From contig CABXOW010000006.1 in NCBI GenBank assembly GCA_902513955.1, positions 1 to 62,284 of the forward strand: a stretch of DNA of 62,284 bases. The letters are read 5' to 3'. Under the pieces are notes generated by a model that saw nothing but the letters and a program-made list of their open reading frames with translations, made no database searches and had not been told where the DNA came from. The stretch's first letter is position 1, and each line of letters begins with the position of its first letter. This stretch comes from an uncultured Pelagibacteraceae bacterium. Lineage in GTDB: Bacteria; Pseudomonadota; Alphaproteobacteria; Pelagibacterales; Pelagibacteraceae. The position numbers were made by a program, and so were the translations under genes. Below, piece after piece: positions 35,719 to 44,551 of this stretch.

Positions 35719-38046
35719 ATGTTAGGAACTAGTAACGAAATTAGAAATCCAGGTCTAAGAACTTTACTACCTGGAGTTGAAAGATACTTTGTAAAAGGTG
35801 GTGGTTTATCAGTAATAGAAGTTTCTTCTGAAGATAAAATTGAAATTATTAATGATGAGGGAAAACAAATTTGTGAAGTAATTGTATTTGATGCAAAAGG
35901 CAAACCAGATTTATCAATTTTAAATTTAAAAGAAAATGCTAACGCTGATTTCTCTAAAAGAGCTATTGCAAAAGATGAAAAAATCGTAAGAATTTTTAAA
36001 AAAAGAAATTTAGATCTTAATAAAGCTAAATCATCAATAATATTTAATGAAGATTGTTTAATGGGAGAAAAAATAACTCTCACTTCAAAAGATAAATGTT
36101 TTGTTCTAATTGCTGCACCTGGTGATCCGCTAAATGTTCATGAACAAAATCCACCAACTGATTTAACAATTTTTTTAAATAAAGCAAATTTTTCAGAAAG
36201 TGATGAGCAATTTGTTCTGCCTGATCCTTTAAGTGATCCTATTGTAGAGCAACTTGTTAAAAGAAGAACTGCAGAAACTTATGAGGTTAAAGCTGGAGAG
36301 TATATTCAAATTATCGATACAGGTGGAAGACAATGCTCTGATTTTCTAGCTTTTGATACCCATAAATTAAATGATGGTATTGAAAGTATTATTGACGACA
36401 AAGCAACAAGAACATTTATGGGTAGCGCCTATCCAGGCCCAGGGTTATTTTCAAAATTTTATGATGGAAATCATGAAGCTATGGTTGAAGTAGTAAGAGA
36501 TACAGTTGGAAGACATGACACATTTAATTTAGCATGTACTTCAAAATATTATGAAGACCTTGGATACATGGGTCATATTAATTGCACTGATAACTTTAAT
36601 AAAGGATTAGAGAAATATGATATCAATGCTCGAAAAAGTTGGTCAGCTATAAATCTTTTTTTTAATACTGCAATTGATGCAAATAATGTTGCTACATTTG
36701 ACGAGCCTTGGTCAAGACCAGGCGATTATGTTTTATTTAGAGCTCTTAAAGATCTAACTTGTGTGTCTTCTGCTTGTCCTTGTGATGTTGATGCTGCAAA
36801 TGGCTGGAACCCTACAGACATATTTGTTAGAACTTATGGAAAAAATAATAAATATTCAAAAGCAATAGCATTTAGAATGAAAACGGACTCTGAACCAAAA
36901 TTAACTCAAGAAACTGGTTTTCATAAAAAGACATCTGAACTGACAAGAAATTTTATTGAATACAAAGGTTTTTGGTTAGCAAATAATTTTACAAATTCAG
37001 GAACAATAAAAGAATACAATGCTTGTAGAGAAAGTGCGATTGCAACTGATCTTTCTCCACTTAGAAAATTTGAAATTCTAGGTCCTGATGCTGAAAATCT
37101 AATGCAATACACTTTAACAAGAAATGTTAAAAAATTATCAGTAGGTCAAGTCGTTTACACTGCAATGTGTTATGAAAATGGATGTATGTTAGATGACGGT
37201 ACTTTGTTTAAATTTGGACAAGATAATTTTAGATGGATTGGTGGAGACGAATACAGTGGTGAATGGTTAAAAGAACAAGCTAAAAAGAAAAATTATAAAG
37301 TATGGATAAAATCTGCAACAGATCATATACACAATATTGCTGTCCAAGGTCCTAATAGTAGAAAAATTTTAGAAAAATTTGTATGGACAGCTCCTATCCA
37401 GCCTTCAATAACTGAGCTTGAATGGTTTAGATTTAACATTGCCAGAATAGACCATGAAACAGGAACACCAATTGTTATTTCAAGAACAGGTTACACTGGT
37501 GAACTTGGTTATGAAATTTGGTGTCATCCAAAAGATGCTAGTGAAGTTTGGGATAAAGTTTGGGAAGCAGGAGAAGAATTCAATATCACGCCTTTGGGTT
37601 TGGAAGCTTTAGATATGGTGCGTATTGAAGCAGGACTTATATTTTACGGATATGAATTTAATGATCAAACAGATCCGTTCGAAGCTGGTATTGGTTTTAC
37701 TGTTCCGCTTAAAACTAAAGAAGATGATTTTATTGGTAAAGAAGAATTAATAAAAAGAAAAGCTAATCCACAAAAAAAACTAGTTGGTCTAGAACTTATT
37801 GGTCATGAGCCAGCTGTTAACGGCGATTGTGTTCATGTTGGTCGTGCTCAAATTGGCGTAATAACTAGCGGGATGTTATCTCCAAAACTTGGAAAAAATA
37901 TTGCTTTATGTAGAATAGATATAAAGTATTCTGAAATTGGAACTGATGTTGAGATTGGAAAATTAGACGGACATCAAAAAAGAATTGGTGCAAAAGTTGT
38001 ATCTTTTCCTTTTTATGATCCAACAAAATCGAAAGTTAGAGCTTAA
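35719..38046 (+). CDS. tdm: Trimethylamine N-oxide demethylase
   Basis: A 775-aa fusion. The N-terminal 400 residues hold a DUF1989-type domain; Cys residues in GGRQCSDF and SSACPCDVD match the zinc site described for Tdm. The C-terminal part (about residues 430-770) is a GcvT-like folate-binding domain with CMLDDGTLFK and SRTGYTGELGYEIW. Tdm splits TMAO into dimethylamine and formaldehyde, and the folate domain captures formaldehyde as methylene-THF. It sits divergent from tmoX, and a small unknown gene starts right after its stop. Confidence 0.93.
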   Translation: MLGTSNEIRNPGLRTLLPGVERYFVKGGGLSVIEVSSEDKIEIINDEGKQICEVIVFDAKGKPDLSILNLKENANADFSKRAIAKDEKIVRIFKKRNLDLNKAKSSIIFNEDCLMGEKITLTSKDKCFVLIAAPGDPLNVHEQNPPTDLTIFLNKANFSESDEQFVLPDPLSDPIVEQLVKRRTAETYEVKAGEYIQIIDTGGRQCSDFLAFDTHKLNDGIESIIDDKATRTFMGSAYPGPGLFSKFYDGNHEAMVEVVRDTVGRHDTFNLACTSKYYEDLGYMGHINCTDNFNKGLEKYDINARKSWSAINLFFNTAIDANNVATFDEPWSRPGDYVLFRALKDLTCVSSACPCDVDAANGWNPTDIFVRTYGKNNKYSKAIAFRMKTDSEPKLTQETGFHKKTSELTRNFIEYKGFWLANNFTNSGTIKEYNACRESAIATDLSPLRKFEILGPDAENLMQYTLTRNVKKLSVGQVVYTAMCYENGCMLDDGTLFKFGQDNFRWIGGDEYSGEWLKEQAKKKNYKVWIKSATDHIHNIAVQGPNSRKILEKFVWTAPIQPSITELEWFRFNIARIDHETGTPIVISRTGYTGELGYEIWCHPKDASEVWDKVWEAGEEFNITPLGLEALDMVRIEAGLIFYGYEFNDQTDPFEAGIGFTVPLKTKEDDFIGKEELIKRKANPQKKLVGLELIGHEPAVNGDCVHVGRAQIGVITSGMLSPKLGKNIALCRIDIKYSEIGTDVEIGKLDGHQKRIGAKVVSFPFYDPTKSKVRA

Positions 38047-38394
38047 ATGAAAGGAACAAAAGATTTATTGGAATTTTGGGAAGATCAAGTGAGACGCTCT
38101 CATAGTTCTAGTAATTATTTTTTTCGAAAATCTCCATCACATTATCACATGATGTTATTGGTTATGAATTCATTTAAACGGAATGAAAAATTATCGGTAG
38201 AAGAACTTAAAACAAAATTGTTTAAAACTTCTAGACCTAAATCTGCATTGATAATTAATGAAGCATGTGAAAATAATTTTTTCTTTTTAGAAAAAACATC
38301 AACAGATCAAAGAAAAAAAAATATTAAACCAACAGATTCATTTGTAAAAGAATTTGATGAATACATGCAAAAATTAAAAAATTTAGAACTTTAA
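38047..38394 (+). CDS. Small protein, possible winged-helix, downstream of tdm
   Basis: A 115-aa basic protein starting at the base after the tdm stop. It has a helical pattern (MMLLVMNSFKRNEKLSVEELKTKLF, then SKSALIINEACENNFFF) that resembles a small winged-helix DNA-binding fold of the kind found in MarR-like regulators, but I cannot confirm it. Direct abutment makes cotranscription with tdm likely. It might regulate the TMA genes, but this is an inference from position. Confidence 0.5.
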   Translation: MKGTKDLLEFWEDQVRRSHSSSNYFFRKSPSHYHMMLLVMNSFKRNEKLSVEELKTKLFKTSRPKSALIINEACENNFFFLEKTSTDQRKKNIKPTDSFVKEFDEYMQKLKNLEL

Positions 38395-38424
38395 GTTTTT
38401 AGTATATTTGTCTTTGATATAATA

Positions 38425-39318
38425 TCAGTTTATTTGACTACTTAAGACTTGTTTTACTGTTTCACCCATAACCGAAGGATTCTTAGAAATCGTTACACCA
38501 CATTCTTTTAAAAGTTCTACCTTCTCAACCGCACTCTCCCCATAAGCTGAAACTATTGCACCAGCATGTCCCATTACTCTTCCTTTTGGAGCAGTTAATC
38601 CTGCTATGTAACCTACTATAGGTTTTTTCATATTTTCTTTTGCAAACTCTCCTGCTGCAACTTCTTGTGGGCCACCAATCTCGCCAATCATTAAAATCAC
38701 ATCTGTTTCATCGTCAGTTTCAAATTTTTCGATAATGTCTCTAAAAGAACTTCCATTAATTGGATCGCCTCCGATACCAACGCTTGTCGAAACCCCTATA
38801 TTTAAATTCTTCAATTGTTGTGCAGCTTCATATCCTAAAGTTCCAGATCTACTAATTATTCCAACTCTTCCCTCCTTATAAATATGTCCCGGCATAATTC
38901 CTAACATTGATTTACCTGGGCTTATTATTCCTGCGCAATTAGGACCAACTAAAGTCATTTTTTCTTTTCTTGAATATCTACGCATATATCTTTTAATTCT
39001 AATCATGTCATGCGAAGGAATCCCGTCGACAATAGCGACACAAGTTTTAATACCTGCATCAGCAGCCTCCATTGCTGAATCAGCAGCAAAAGCTGGAGGA
39101 ACAAATAATATTGATGCAGTTGCTCCAGTATGTTTTACTGCATCTTTAACTGTATTGAATACTGGTCTATTTAAATGTTTTTGACCTCCTTTTCCAGGTG
39201 TAACGCCTCCCACAACATTAGATCCATATTTTATCATTTCTTCAGCATGAAAAGTTCCCATTTTACCGGTAAACCCTTGAATTAAAATTTTTGTATCTTT
39301 TCTAATAAATACTGCCAT
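38425..39318 (-). CDS. mtkB: Malate-CoA ligase alpha subunit (MtkB), SucD paralogue
   Basis: A 297-aa succinyl-CoA synthetase alpha-type protein. It carries the CoA-binding GFTGKMGTFHAEEMIKYG region, the active-site His in AGHAGAI (about residue 251), and the GPNCAGIISPGKSMLGIMPGHIY segment that I associate with MtkB of methylotrophs rather than the SucD form. Together with mtkA it makes malyl-CoA from malate, CoA and ATP. mcl directly upstream supports malate thiokinase over the TCA-cycle enzyme. Confidence 0.78.
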   Translation of the reverse strand: MAVFIRKDTKILIQGFTGKMGTFHAEEMIKYGSNVVGGVTPGKGGQKHLNRPVFNTVKDAVKHTGATASILFVPPAFAADSAMEAADAGIKTCVAIVDGIPSHDMIRIKRYMRRYSRKEKMTLVGPNCAGIISPGKSMLGIMPGHIYKEGRVGIISRSGTLGYEAAQQLKNLNIGVSTSVGIGGDPINGSSFRDIIEKFETDDETDVILMIGEIGGPQEVAAGEFAKENMKKPIVGYIAGLTAPKGRVMGHAGAIVSAYGESAVEKVELLKECGVTISKNPSVMGETVKQVLSSQIN

Positions 39319-39322
39319 TTAA

Positions 39323-40483
39323 TTATTTTAATGCTGCCACTGCTTTATTTGCAGCATCCTCCAAAGTATCTGCTTCAATATAATTTAACTTACTATCTTG
39401 AAGAATTTTGTTTCCTTTTTCAACATTTGTTCCAGCTAGTCTTATTACTAATGGAACTTTAATTTCAATCTTTTCTAATGCTTGCACTATACCTTCTGCG
39501 ACCCAATCACACCTATTTATTCCAGCAAAAATATTTACTAAAATTACTTTTACTTTTTTATCCATTGTAATTAACTTAAAAGCTTTTACTATTTTTTCGG
39601 GGGTCGCTCCTCCACCAACATCGAGAAAATTAGCTGGCTCTCCTCCTGCTAATTTAATCATATCCATTGATGCCATAGCTAAACCAGCACCGTTTATAAT
39701 ATTTCCAATATTGCCGTCTAAACTCACGTAATTTAAGCCTCTATCAGATGCGTAAACTTCTTTTTCGTCTTCTTGAGTTTTATCTCTTAATTCAGAAACT
39801 TTATCTCTTCTAAACATTGCATTATTATCAAAGCTCATTTTGCAATCTAAAGCTAAAATTTGTTTTTGTTTCGAAATCACTAATGGATTTACCTCAACCA
39901 TTGTAGCGTCTAATTCACTAAATGCTTTTGCGCATCCAACAATTGTTTCTGATGCTCTTCTTATTAACTCTGGCTCAATACCTAATCCAAATGCAAGCTC
40001 TCTTGCTTGAAAATTCTGAATACCAACAGCAACTTCAATTTTTGATCTAATGATTGATTCAGGTTTTTCTTTAGCAATTTCTTCAACACTCATTCCTCCC
40101 TCGGTTGAAGCTACGACCATTATACTTTCTGAAATTCTATCAAAAACTAGTCCTAGATATAATTCTTTTTCAATATCTGTTGCTTCCTCAATATAAATTC
40201 TATTTACTATTTTGCCCTCAGGTCCTGTTTGATTTGTTACAAGTTTCTTGCCCAACAATTTATCTGTTGCTTGCGCAACTTCCAAAGGAGAATTGCAAAC
40301 AATTATCCCGCCTGCTTTTCCTCTTGCACCAGAATGAATTTGTGCCTTAACAACCCATTTTGATCCACCAATTTCTCTAGCCTTATTTTCAGCGGTCTCT
40401 GGGCTATAAACAATTCCACCTCTAGGTATTGTTACTCCGAAACTAGATAAAATTTCTTTTGCTTGATACTCGTGTATATCCAT
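39323..40483 (-). CDS. mtkA: Malate-CoA ligase beta subunit (MtkA), SucC paralogue
   Basis: A 386-aa ATP-grasp protein. It opens with MDIHEYQAKEILSSFGVTIPRG, then VKAQIHSGARGKAGGI, and has GGGATPEKIV and FAGINRCDWVAEGIV near the C-terminus. The latter, with INRCDWVAEG, corresponds to the MtkA form of methylotrophs (SucC has INRCDxIA-type variants too, so this alone is not decisive). It lies 2 bp downstream of mcl and 4 bp upstream of mtkB. Product with MtkB is malyl-CoA. Confidence 0.8.
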   Translation of the reverse strand: MDIHEYQAKEILSSFGVTIPRGGIVYSPETAENKAREIGGSKWVVKAQIHSGARGKAGGIIVCNSPLEVAQATDKLLGKKLVTNQTGPEGKIVNRIYIEEATDIEKELYLGLVFDRISESIMVVASTEGGMSVEEIAKEKPESIIRSKIEVAVGIQNFQARELAFGLGIEPELIRRASETIVGCAKAFSELDATMVEVNPLVISKQKQILALDCKMSFDNNAMFRRDKVSELRDKTQEDEKEVYASDRGLNYVSLDGNIGNIINGAGLAMASMDMIKLAGGEPANFLDVGGGATPEKIVKAFKLITMDKKVKVILVNIFAGINRCDWVAEGIVQALEKIEIKVPLVIRLAGTNVEKGNKILQDSKLNYIEADTLEDAANKAVAALK

Positions 40484-40485
40484 AT

Positions 40486-41424
40486 TTATTTTTTATTAAT
40501 TAGTTTATCAATATTCACAACATTCTCTGCCATTCTAGCAGATGCTGCATCAATCATTCTTCCATCAAGTTGAGCAGCTCCCTTACCTTCTTTAGCTGCT
40601 TTTTCTAATTCTTCTAAAATTCTTTTAGCTTTGTTAACTTCTGTTTCTGGAGGTGAAAAAACTTTATTAGCAAGTTCAATTTGAGATGGATGTATTGCCC
40701 ATTTGCCTTCTATACCTATAGCAGCTCCACGTTTTGCAGCGGCGATATAAGCATCAGGATCATTAAAATCTCCAAAAGGTCCATCGATTGCTCTTAATCC
40801 ATAGGCTCTACAAGTCATAACTAATTCTGATAATCCATGGTGCCACTGGTCTCCAGGGTAATCAGGATTTAATCCTCCAATCACAACTGTTCTTGCTCTT
40901 AAACTAGCTGCGTAGTCTGCAACACCAAAATGCAAAGCCTCTAATCTTTCACTTGATTTTGCAATTTCTTTTATATTCGACATTCCTAAAGCAGTTTCAA
41001 TTAAACACTCTATTCCAATTTTATTTTTTAATTTTTTATTAACTTCTATTTGTGTCAATAGACAATCAACCATATACACATCGCTAGCAGTTCCTGCTTT
41101 AGGCACCAATATAGTGTCAACATTTTCACCAGCTTGTTCAACAATTTCTACCAAATCACTATACATATAATGTGTATCAAGACTATTAATTCTAACTGAA
41201 ATTGTTTTTCCATTTTCTCTCCAATTCATTTCATTAAGAGCTTTAATAATATTTGCTCTTGCTGATATTTTGTCATTGGGAGAAACTGCGTCCTCTAAAT
41301 CTAAGAAAATATAATCTGCTGCAGAGTTTAAAGCTTTCTCAAACATTTTTGGTGAAGAGCCTGGAACTGCAAGTTCACTTCTTTGTAGTCTAGATCTAGC
41401 AGGTTTATAATATTGATGGCTCAT
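40486..41424 (-). CDS. mcl: L-malyl-CoA lyase
   Basis: A 312-aa HpcH/HpaI-CitE-type TIM barrel. The start ARSRLQRSELAVPGSSPKMFEKA, the metal-site FLDLEDAV (about residues 40-47), the IECLIETALGMSNIKEIA Glu segment and the C-terminal GKWAIHPSQIELANKVF match malyl-CoA lyase. It cleaves malyl-CoA to acetyl-CoA and glyoxylate, or condenses them. mtkA and mtkB follow in an operon, giving a malate to glyoxylate plus acetyl-CoA module as in the serine cycle; other serine-cycle genes are not in the window. Confidence 0.88.
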   Translation of the reverse strand: MSHQYYKPARSRLQRSELAVPGSSPKMFEKALNSAADYIFLDLEDAVSPNDKISARANIIKALNEMNWRENGKTISVRINSLDTHYMYSDLVEIVEQAGENVDTILVPKAGTASDVYMVDCLLTQIEVNKKLKNKIGIECLIETALGMSNIKEIAKSSERLEALHFGVADYAASLRARTVVIGGLNPDYPGDQWHHGLSELVMTCRAYGLRAIDGPFGDFNDPDAYIAAAKRGAAIGIEGKWAIHPSQIELANKVFSPPETEVNKAKRILEELEKAAKEGKGAAQLDGRMIDAASARMAENVVNIDKLINKK

Positions 41425-41592
41425 AATTATTAAAAAATATGTCTTTTTTATATTTATTTATATTATATTTTTTATAAACATTTTTATTGTATGAAATATA
41501 TATATATTTTATAGAACTAAAAATAATCCTTTCTCTATCTCTTTTTTTTGTTATAGATTCAAAAAATGATTAAAGCGGAGAACAATTAAATT

Positions 41593-42936
41593 ATGTCTTT
41601 TCCAACTAAAGCAAAATATGTAATTATTGGTGCAGGAATTCACGGTTTAAGCACTGCATGGCAGTTAGCAGAAAAAATTAAAAAAAATGGAAACGGTAGC
41701 AATAACGATATTGTAGTTATTGACAAAGGTGGAATATCTTCAGGAGCAAGCGGAATAGCTTGTGGTGTTGTAAGAAATAATTATTACCAACCTGCTATGA
41801 GAGAACTTATGGCTCACAGTGTGAATATTTGGGAAAGTGATCCAAAAAAATTTAGTTATCATCCTGTTGGCTACATGCAAATTAGTCCTGAAAGCATGAG
41901 AAAAGATGTAACTACAATTTATGAGCAACAAAAAGCAATCGATTATGAATCTACATTTATCGAAGGAGAAAAAGATTCAACAGAATACATGAAAGGTATA
42001 TTTGACGATTGGCAAGCACAAGGTATTACTTCTGTATTGCATGAAAAAAGAGGTGGTTATGCAAATAACTCAGCGGCTATTTATGGATTAGCTGATAAAG
42101 CAGAAGCTTTAGGAGTAAAAATAATTACTGGCACAGAAGTTACAGGATTTAAAAGAGGAAGCAATAGCAAAGCAGTAACGGGTGTTGAAACTTCAAAAGG
42201 CACCATTGATTGTGAACAAGTAGTAATTGGAGCTGGTCCTTGGGTTAAAACTTTTTGGGATAAACTTGAGCTACCTAACAAAATTTCAATTAAAGATGAA
42301 AAAGGAAATATGCATAACGATTTGCCAATGTGGAAGTATTGGTTTTTAACTGAAGGAGTTTTAGGAGTTGATCCAAACTTTCTAAAAACTAATGATGGTA
42401 AAATGCCTCCTGTAATTCATGTTGATAGTGATGCACCTTTATATTCTGATGTAGATAAATCTCTAATAACAGACAAGATGTGGGGAATATATTACAAACC
42501 AGATTTTAATTTTAACGGAGTTCAAGGTGGAGCCTCTCCTTATGAATTAAATAAACCTGCAGATGAAGTTAAAGTAGATCCATATGGTATTGATTCACCT
42601 GAATATCAAACAACGGATGAATTTGCTCACATGTGGTGTTCAGCATTAGCACACTGTCAAAAAAGATTTGAAGGAAAGATAAATGTTTATCATAAAGGTC
42701 CTTCCGGTGGATTGGGATGTTTCACGCCAGATTCTTTTCCAGTTTTTGATCGTTTTTGTGAAAATGTATATTTCATTGCAGACTCGAACCATGGATACAA
42801 AATGATTGGTGTGGGAGAATTAGTTGCAGATGAAATGTTAGGTAAAGAAAGAGATTTACTTAAACCTTTTAGATTCAACCGATACGAGAAAGGTGAACTT
42901 CACCCTACTTCGAGCAGTCCATTCCCCTGGAGCTAA
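41593..42936 (+). CDS. FAD-dependent amine oxidoreductase (SoxB/DadA-like)
   Basis: A 447-aa flavoprotein. FAD-binding IIGAGIHGLSTAWQLAEK is at about residues 12-29, the flavin-region SGASGIACGVVRNNYYQP follows at about 50-67, and the C-terminal HGYKMIGVGELVADEML closes the FAD domain. It resembles the oxidoreductase often found beside GlnT/GlxBCD clusters, and is likely to oxidise an N-methyl amino acid. Substrate unknown. A GCGGAGAAC sequence upstream acts as the ribosome-binding region. It is 115 bp upstream of the GlnT-like gene, on the same strand. Confidence 0.8.
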   Translation: MSFPTKAKYVIIGAGIHGLSTAWQLAEKIKKNGNGSNNDIVVIDKGGISSGASGIACGVVRNNYYQPAMRELMAHSVNIWESDPKKFSYHPVGYMQISPESMRKDVTTIYEQQKAIDYESTFIEGEKDSTEYMKGIFDDWQAQGITSVLHEKRGGYANNSAAIYGLADKAEALGVKIITGTEVTGFKRGSNSKAVTGVETSKGTIDCEQVVIGAGPWVKTFWDKLELPNKISIKDEKGNMHNDLPMWKYWFLTEGVLGVDPNFLKTNDGKMPPVIHVDSDAPLYSDVDKSLITDKMWGIYYKPDFNFNGVQGGASPYELNKPADEVKVDPYGIDSPEYQTTDEFAHMWCSALAHCQKRFEGKINVYHKGPSGGLGCFTPDSFPVFDRFCENVYFIADSNHGYKMIGVGELVADEMLGKERDLLKPFRFNRYEKGELHPTSSSPFPWS

Positions 42937-43051
42937 TTTCTAAACTACTACTTATAAAAATTATATATAATTATTATAATCAAGAATCCTAGACACTATT
43001 ATATTTTTCAGTTAACGTTCAATATAAAAAATTTCATTGAAGGGGAATAAA

Positions 43052-44521
43052 ATGACTGACCTAGAAAAACACGTTAACCAACCAGGTAGATCTAAACTAG
43101 TAAAACAAGTTAGAGCTAAAATTAACGAGCTTGGAATAGAATATATTTTTTTTCAATTCATATCTGTAACAGGTAGAGTTGTAGGAAAAGGAATTCCTAC
43201 TGATCACTGGGAGAGAACTTGTGAAAAAGGTTTTCAATTAGTTTATGGAGCAACAGCAAACTTATTTGTTGATCGTCATGGTAATTACATTGGGTACGGT
43301 CCTGAAGCAAAAGAGTTAGTAGGAATCCCTGATCCAGAAACTTTTTGTCAATTACCTTGGGATAAAAAAGTTGCAAGAGTATTTGTTACTTGTTTTAGAA
43401 ATAGAGAAGAAAGAGAAAATCCTGGAGCTCATTTAACTTCAGACTGCCGTGGTAATTTAAGAATACACGCTCAAGAATTTAAGAAAAAACATGGTTACCA
43501 ATTAAGAGTTGGAACTGAACCAGAAATGATGTGGTTAACTAAAAATGAAGATGGCACACCAACTGGTAAAGGTTTTTCAAAACCATATTGTTATCATATT
43601 GATCAATTTGAATCCCTAAGACCAGTTTTCATGAAAGTTTTTGAATACGCTAGAGCAATGGGTTTTGATATGATTCAAGGTGATCATGAAGATGCACCTG
43701 GACAACTAGAATTAAACTGGATGTATGATGATGTTTTAAGAAATGCAGATAGACTGTCAACTTATAGACAAATTTGTGCACAAGTTGCTAGAGAATTTAA
43801 TTTAATAGCTTGTTTTATGACAAAACCTTTTATGGGTGTATCAGCAAGTGGCTGTCATACAAATATGTCTCTATGGACAGGTGGAAAAGATGTCGTTAAT
43901 AAATTGTCTCATAAGTCTATACCAGCAATGGATCATGTATTCACTTATGTTGAGGGTGGAAAAAATACTTTCATGCCAGACACTAAAGATGTTCAATTGC
44001 CAGGTAAAATTGGTTTGAAAGCTATTGGTGGTGTTATGAAACATTTAGGTGCTTTAACTGCAATAGGATCTTCTACTGTAAACTCTTATAGAAGATTATG
44101 GGATACAGGTTTTTGGGCACCAGTTTATGCAGACTGGGGATACCAAAATAGAACTTGTGGATTAAGAGTATCAGCACCAGGAAGATTTGAATATCGTTCA
44201 GTTGATTCAATGCATAATCCTTATTTGATGGGTTCTGGTTTGTTAAAATGTTTTGATGATGGTATTTCAAATAATATTGATCCAGGAAAACCAGAGTCTA
44301 GAAGTATGTATGAAGCTCAAGCAGCAGGTAAAGAAGTTAAAAAATTACCTTTAAGTCTTGGTGAAGCACTTGATCGTTTAGCTGAGGATGAAGTGATTAA
44401 ATCAGCTATGCCAGATGAAATGTACAAAGTCTTTCATTGGTATAAAAATGATGAGTGGGAAAAGTTTTTAGGTGCAACAACTCAATGGGATCTAGATACT
44501 TATCTGGATTGTCTACCATAA
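43052..44521 (+). CDS. glnT: Type III glutamine-synthetase-like enzyme (GlnT)
   Basis: A 489-aa glutamate-ammonia ligase-fold enzyme. A longer frame opens at TTG 43037, but the ATG at 43052 has the GAAGGGGAATAAA ribosome-binding site. The Glu metal ligands (GTEPEMMW, QGDHEDAPGQLELNW), the GCHTNMSLW nucleotide-binding loop and the NSYRRLW arginine region are present. GlnT-like proteins sit upstream of glxBCD in alphaproteobacteria and may act as glutamine synthetase or glutamylmethylamide synthetase. A second enzyme of this family (gmaS, 50157) is 6 kb downstream, so the two probably have different amine substrates. Confidence 0.85.
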   Translation: MTDLEKHVNQPGRSKLVKQVRAKINELGIEYIFFQFISVTGRVVGKGIPTDHWERTCEKGFQLVYGATANLFVDRHGNYIGYGPEAKELVGIPDPETFCQLPWDKKVARVFVTCFRNREERENPGAHLTSDCRGNLRIHAQEFKKKHGYQLRVGTEPEMMWLTKNEDGTPTGKGFSKPYCYHIDQFESLRPVFMKVFEYARAMGFDMIQGDHEDAPGQLELNWMYDDVLRNADRLSTYRQICAQVAREFNLIACFMTKPFMGVSASGCHTNMSLWTGGKDVVNKLSHKSIPAMDHVFTYVEGGKNTFMPDTKDVQLPGKIGLKAIGGVMKHLGALTAIGSSTVNSYRRLWDTGFWAPVYADWGYQNRTCGLRVSAPGRFEYRSVDSMHNPYLMGSGLLKCFDDGISNNIDPGKPESRSMYEAQAAGKEVKKLPLSLGEALDRLAEDEVIKSAMPDEMYKVFHWYKNDEWEKFLGATTQWDLDTYLDCLP

Positions 44522-44551
44522 GTCTTTAATAAAATAAAAGGGGTAAATTAT

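Noticed and set aside
39408-39731. Plus-strand open frame of 107 aa over mtkA
   Set aside because: It is antisense to a well-supported gene and has no motif of its own.
38425-40483. Reading the pair as sucCD of the TCA cycle
   Set aside because: The malyl-CoA lyase gene is directly upstream, and the segments INRCDWVAEG and the NCAGIISPGK-type region look more like MtkA/MtkB. I kept the alternative as a refuting test because I cannot see the rest of the genome.
41425-41592. The longest gap, checked for a small RNA or gene
   Set aside because: It is 168 bp of very AT-rich sequence with short AT repeats; I see only the upstream regions of the divergent mcl and FAD oxidoreductase genes.
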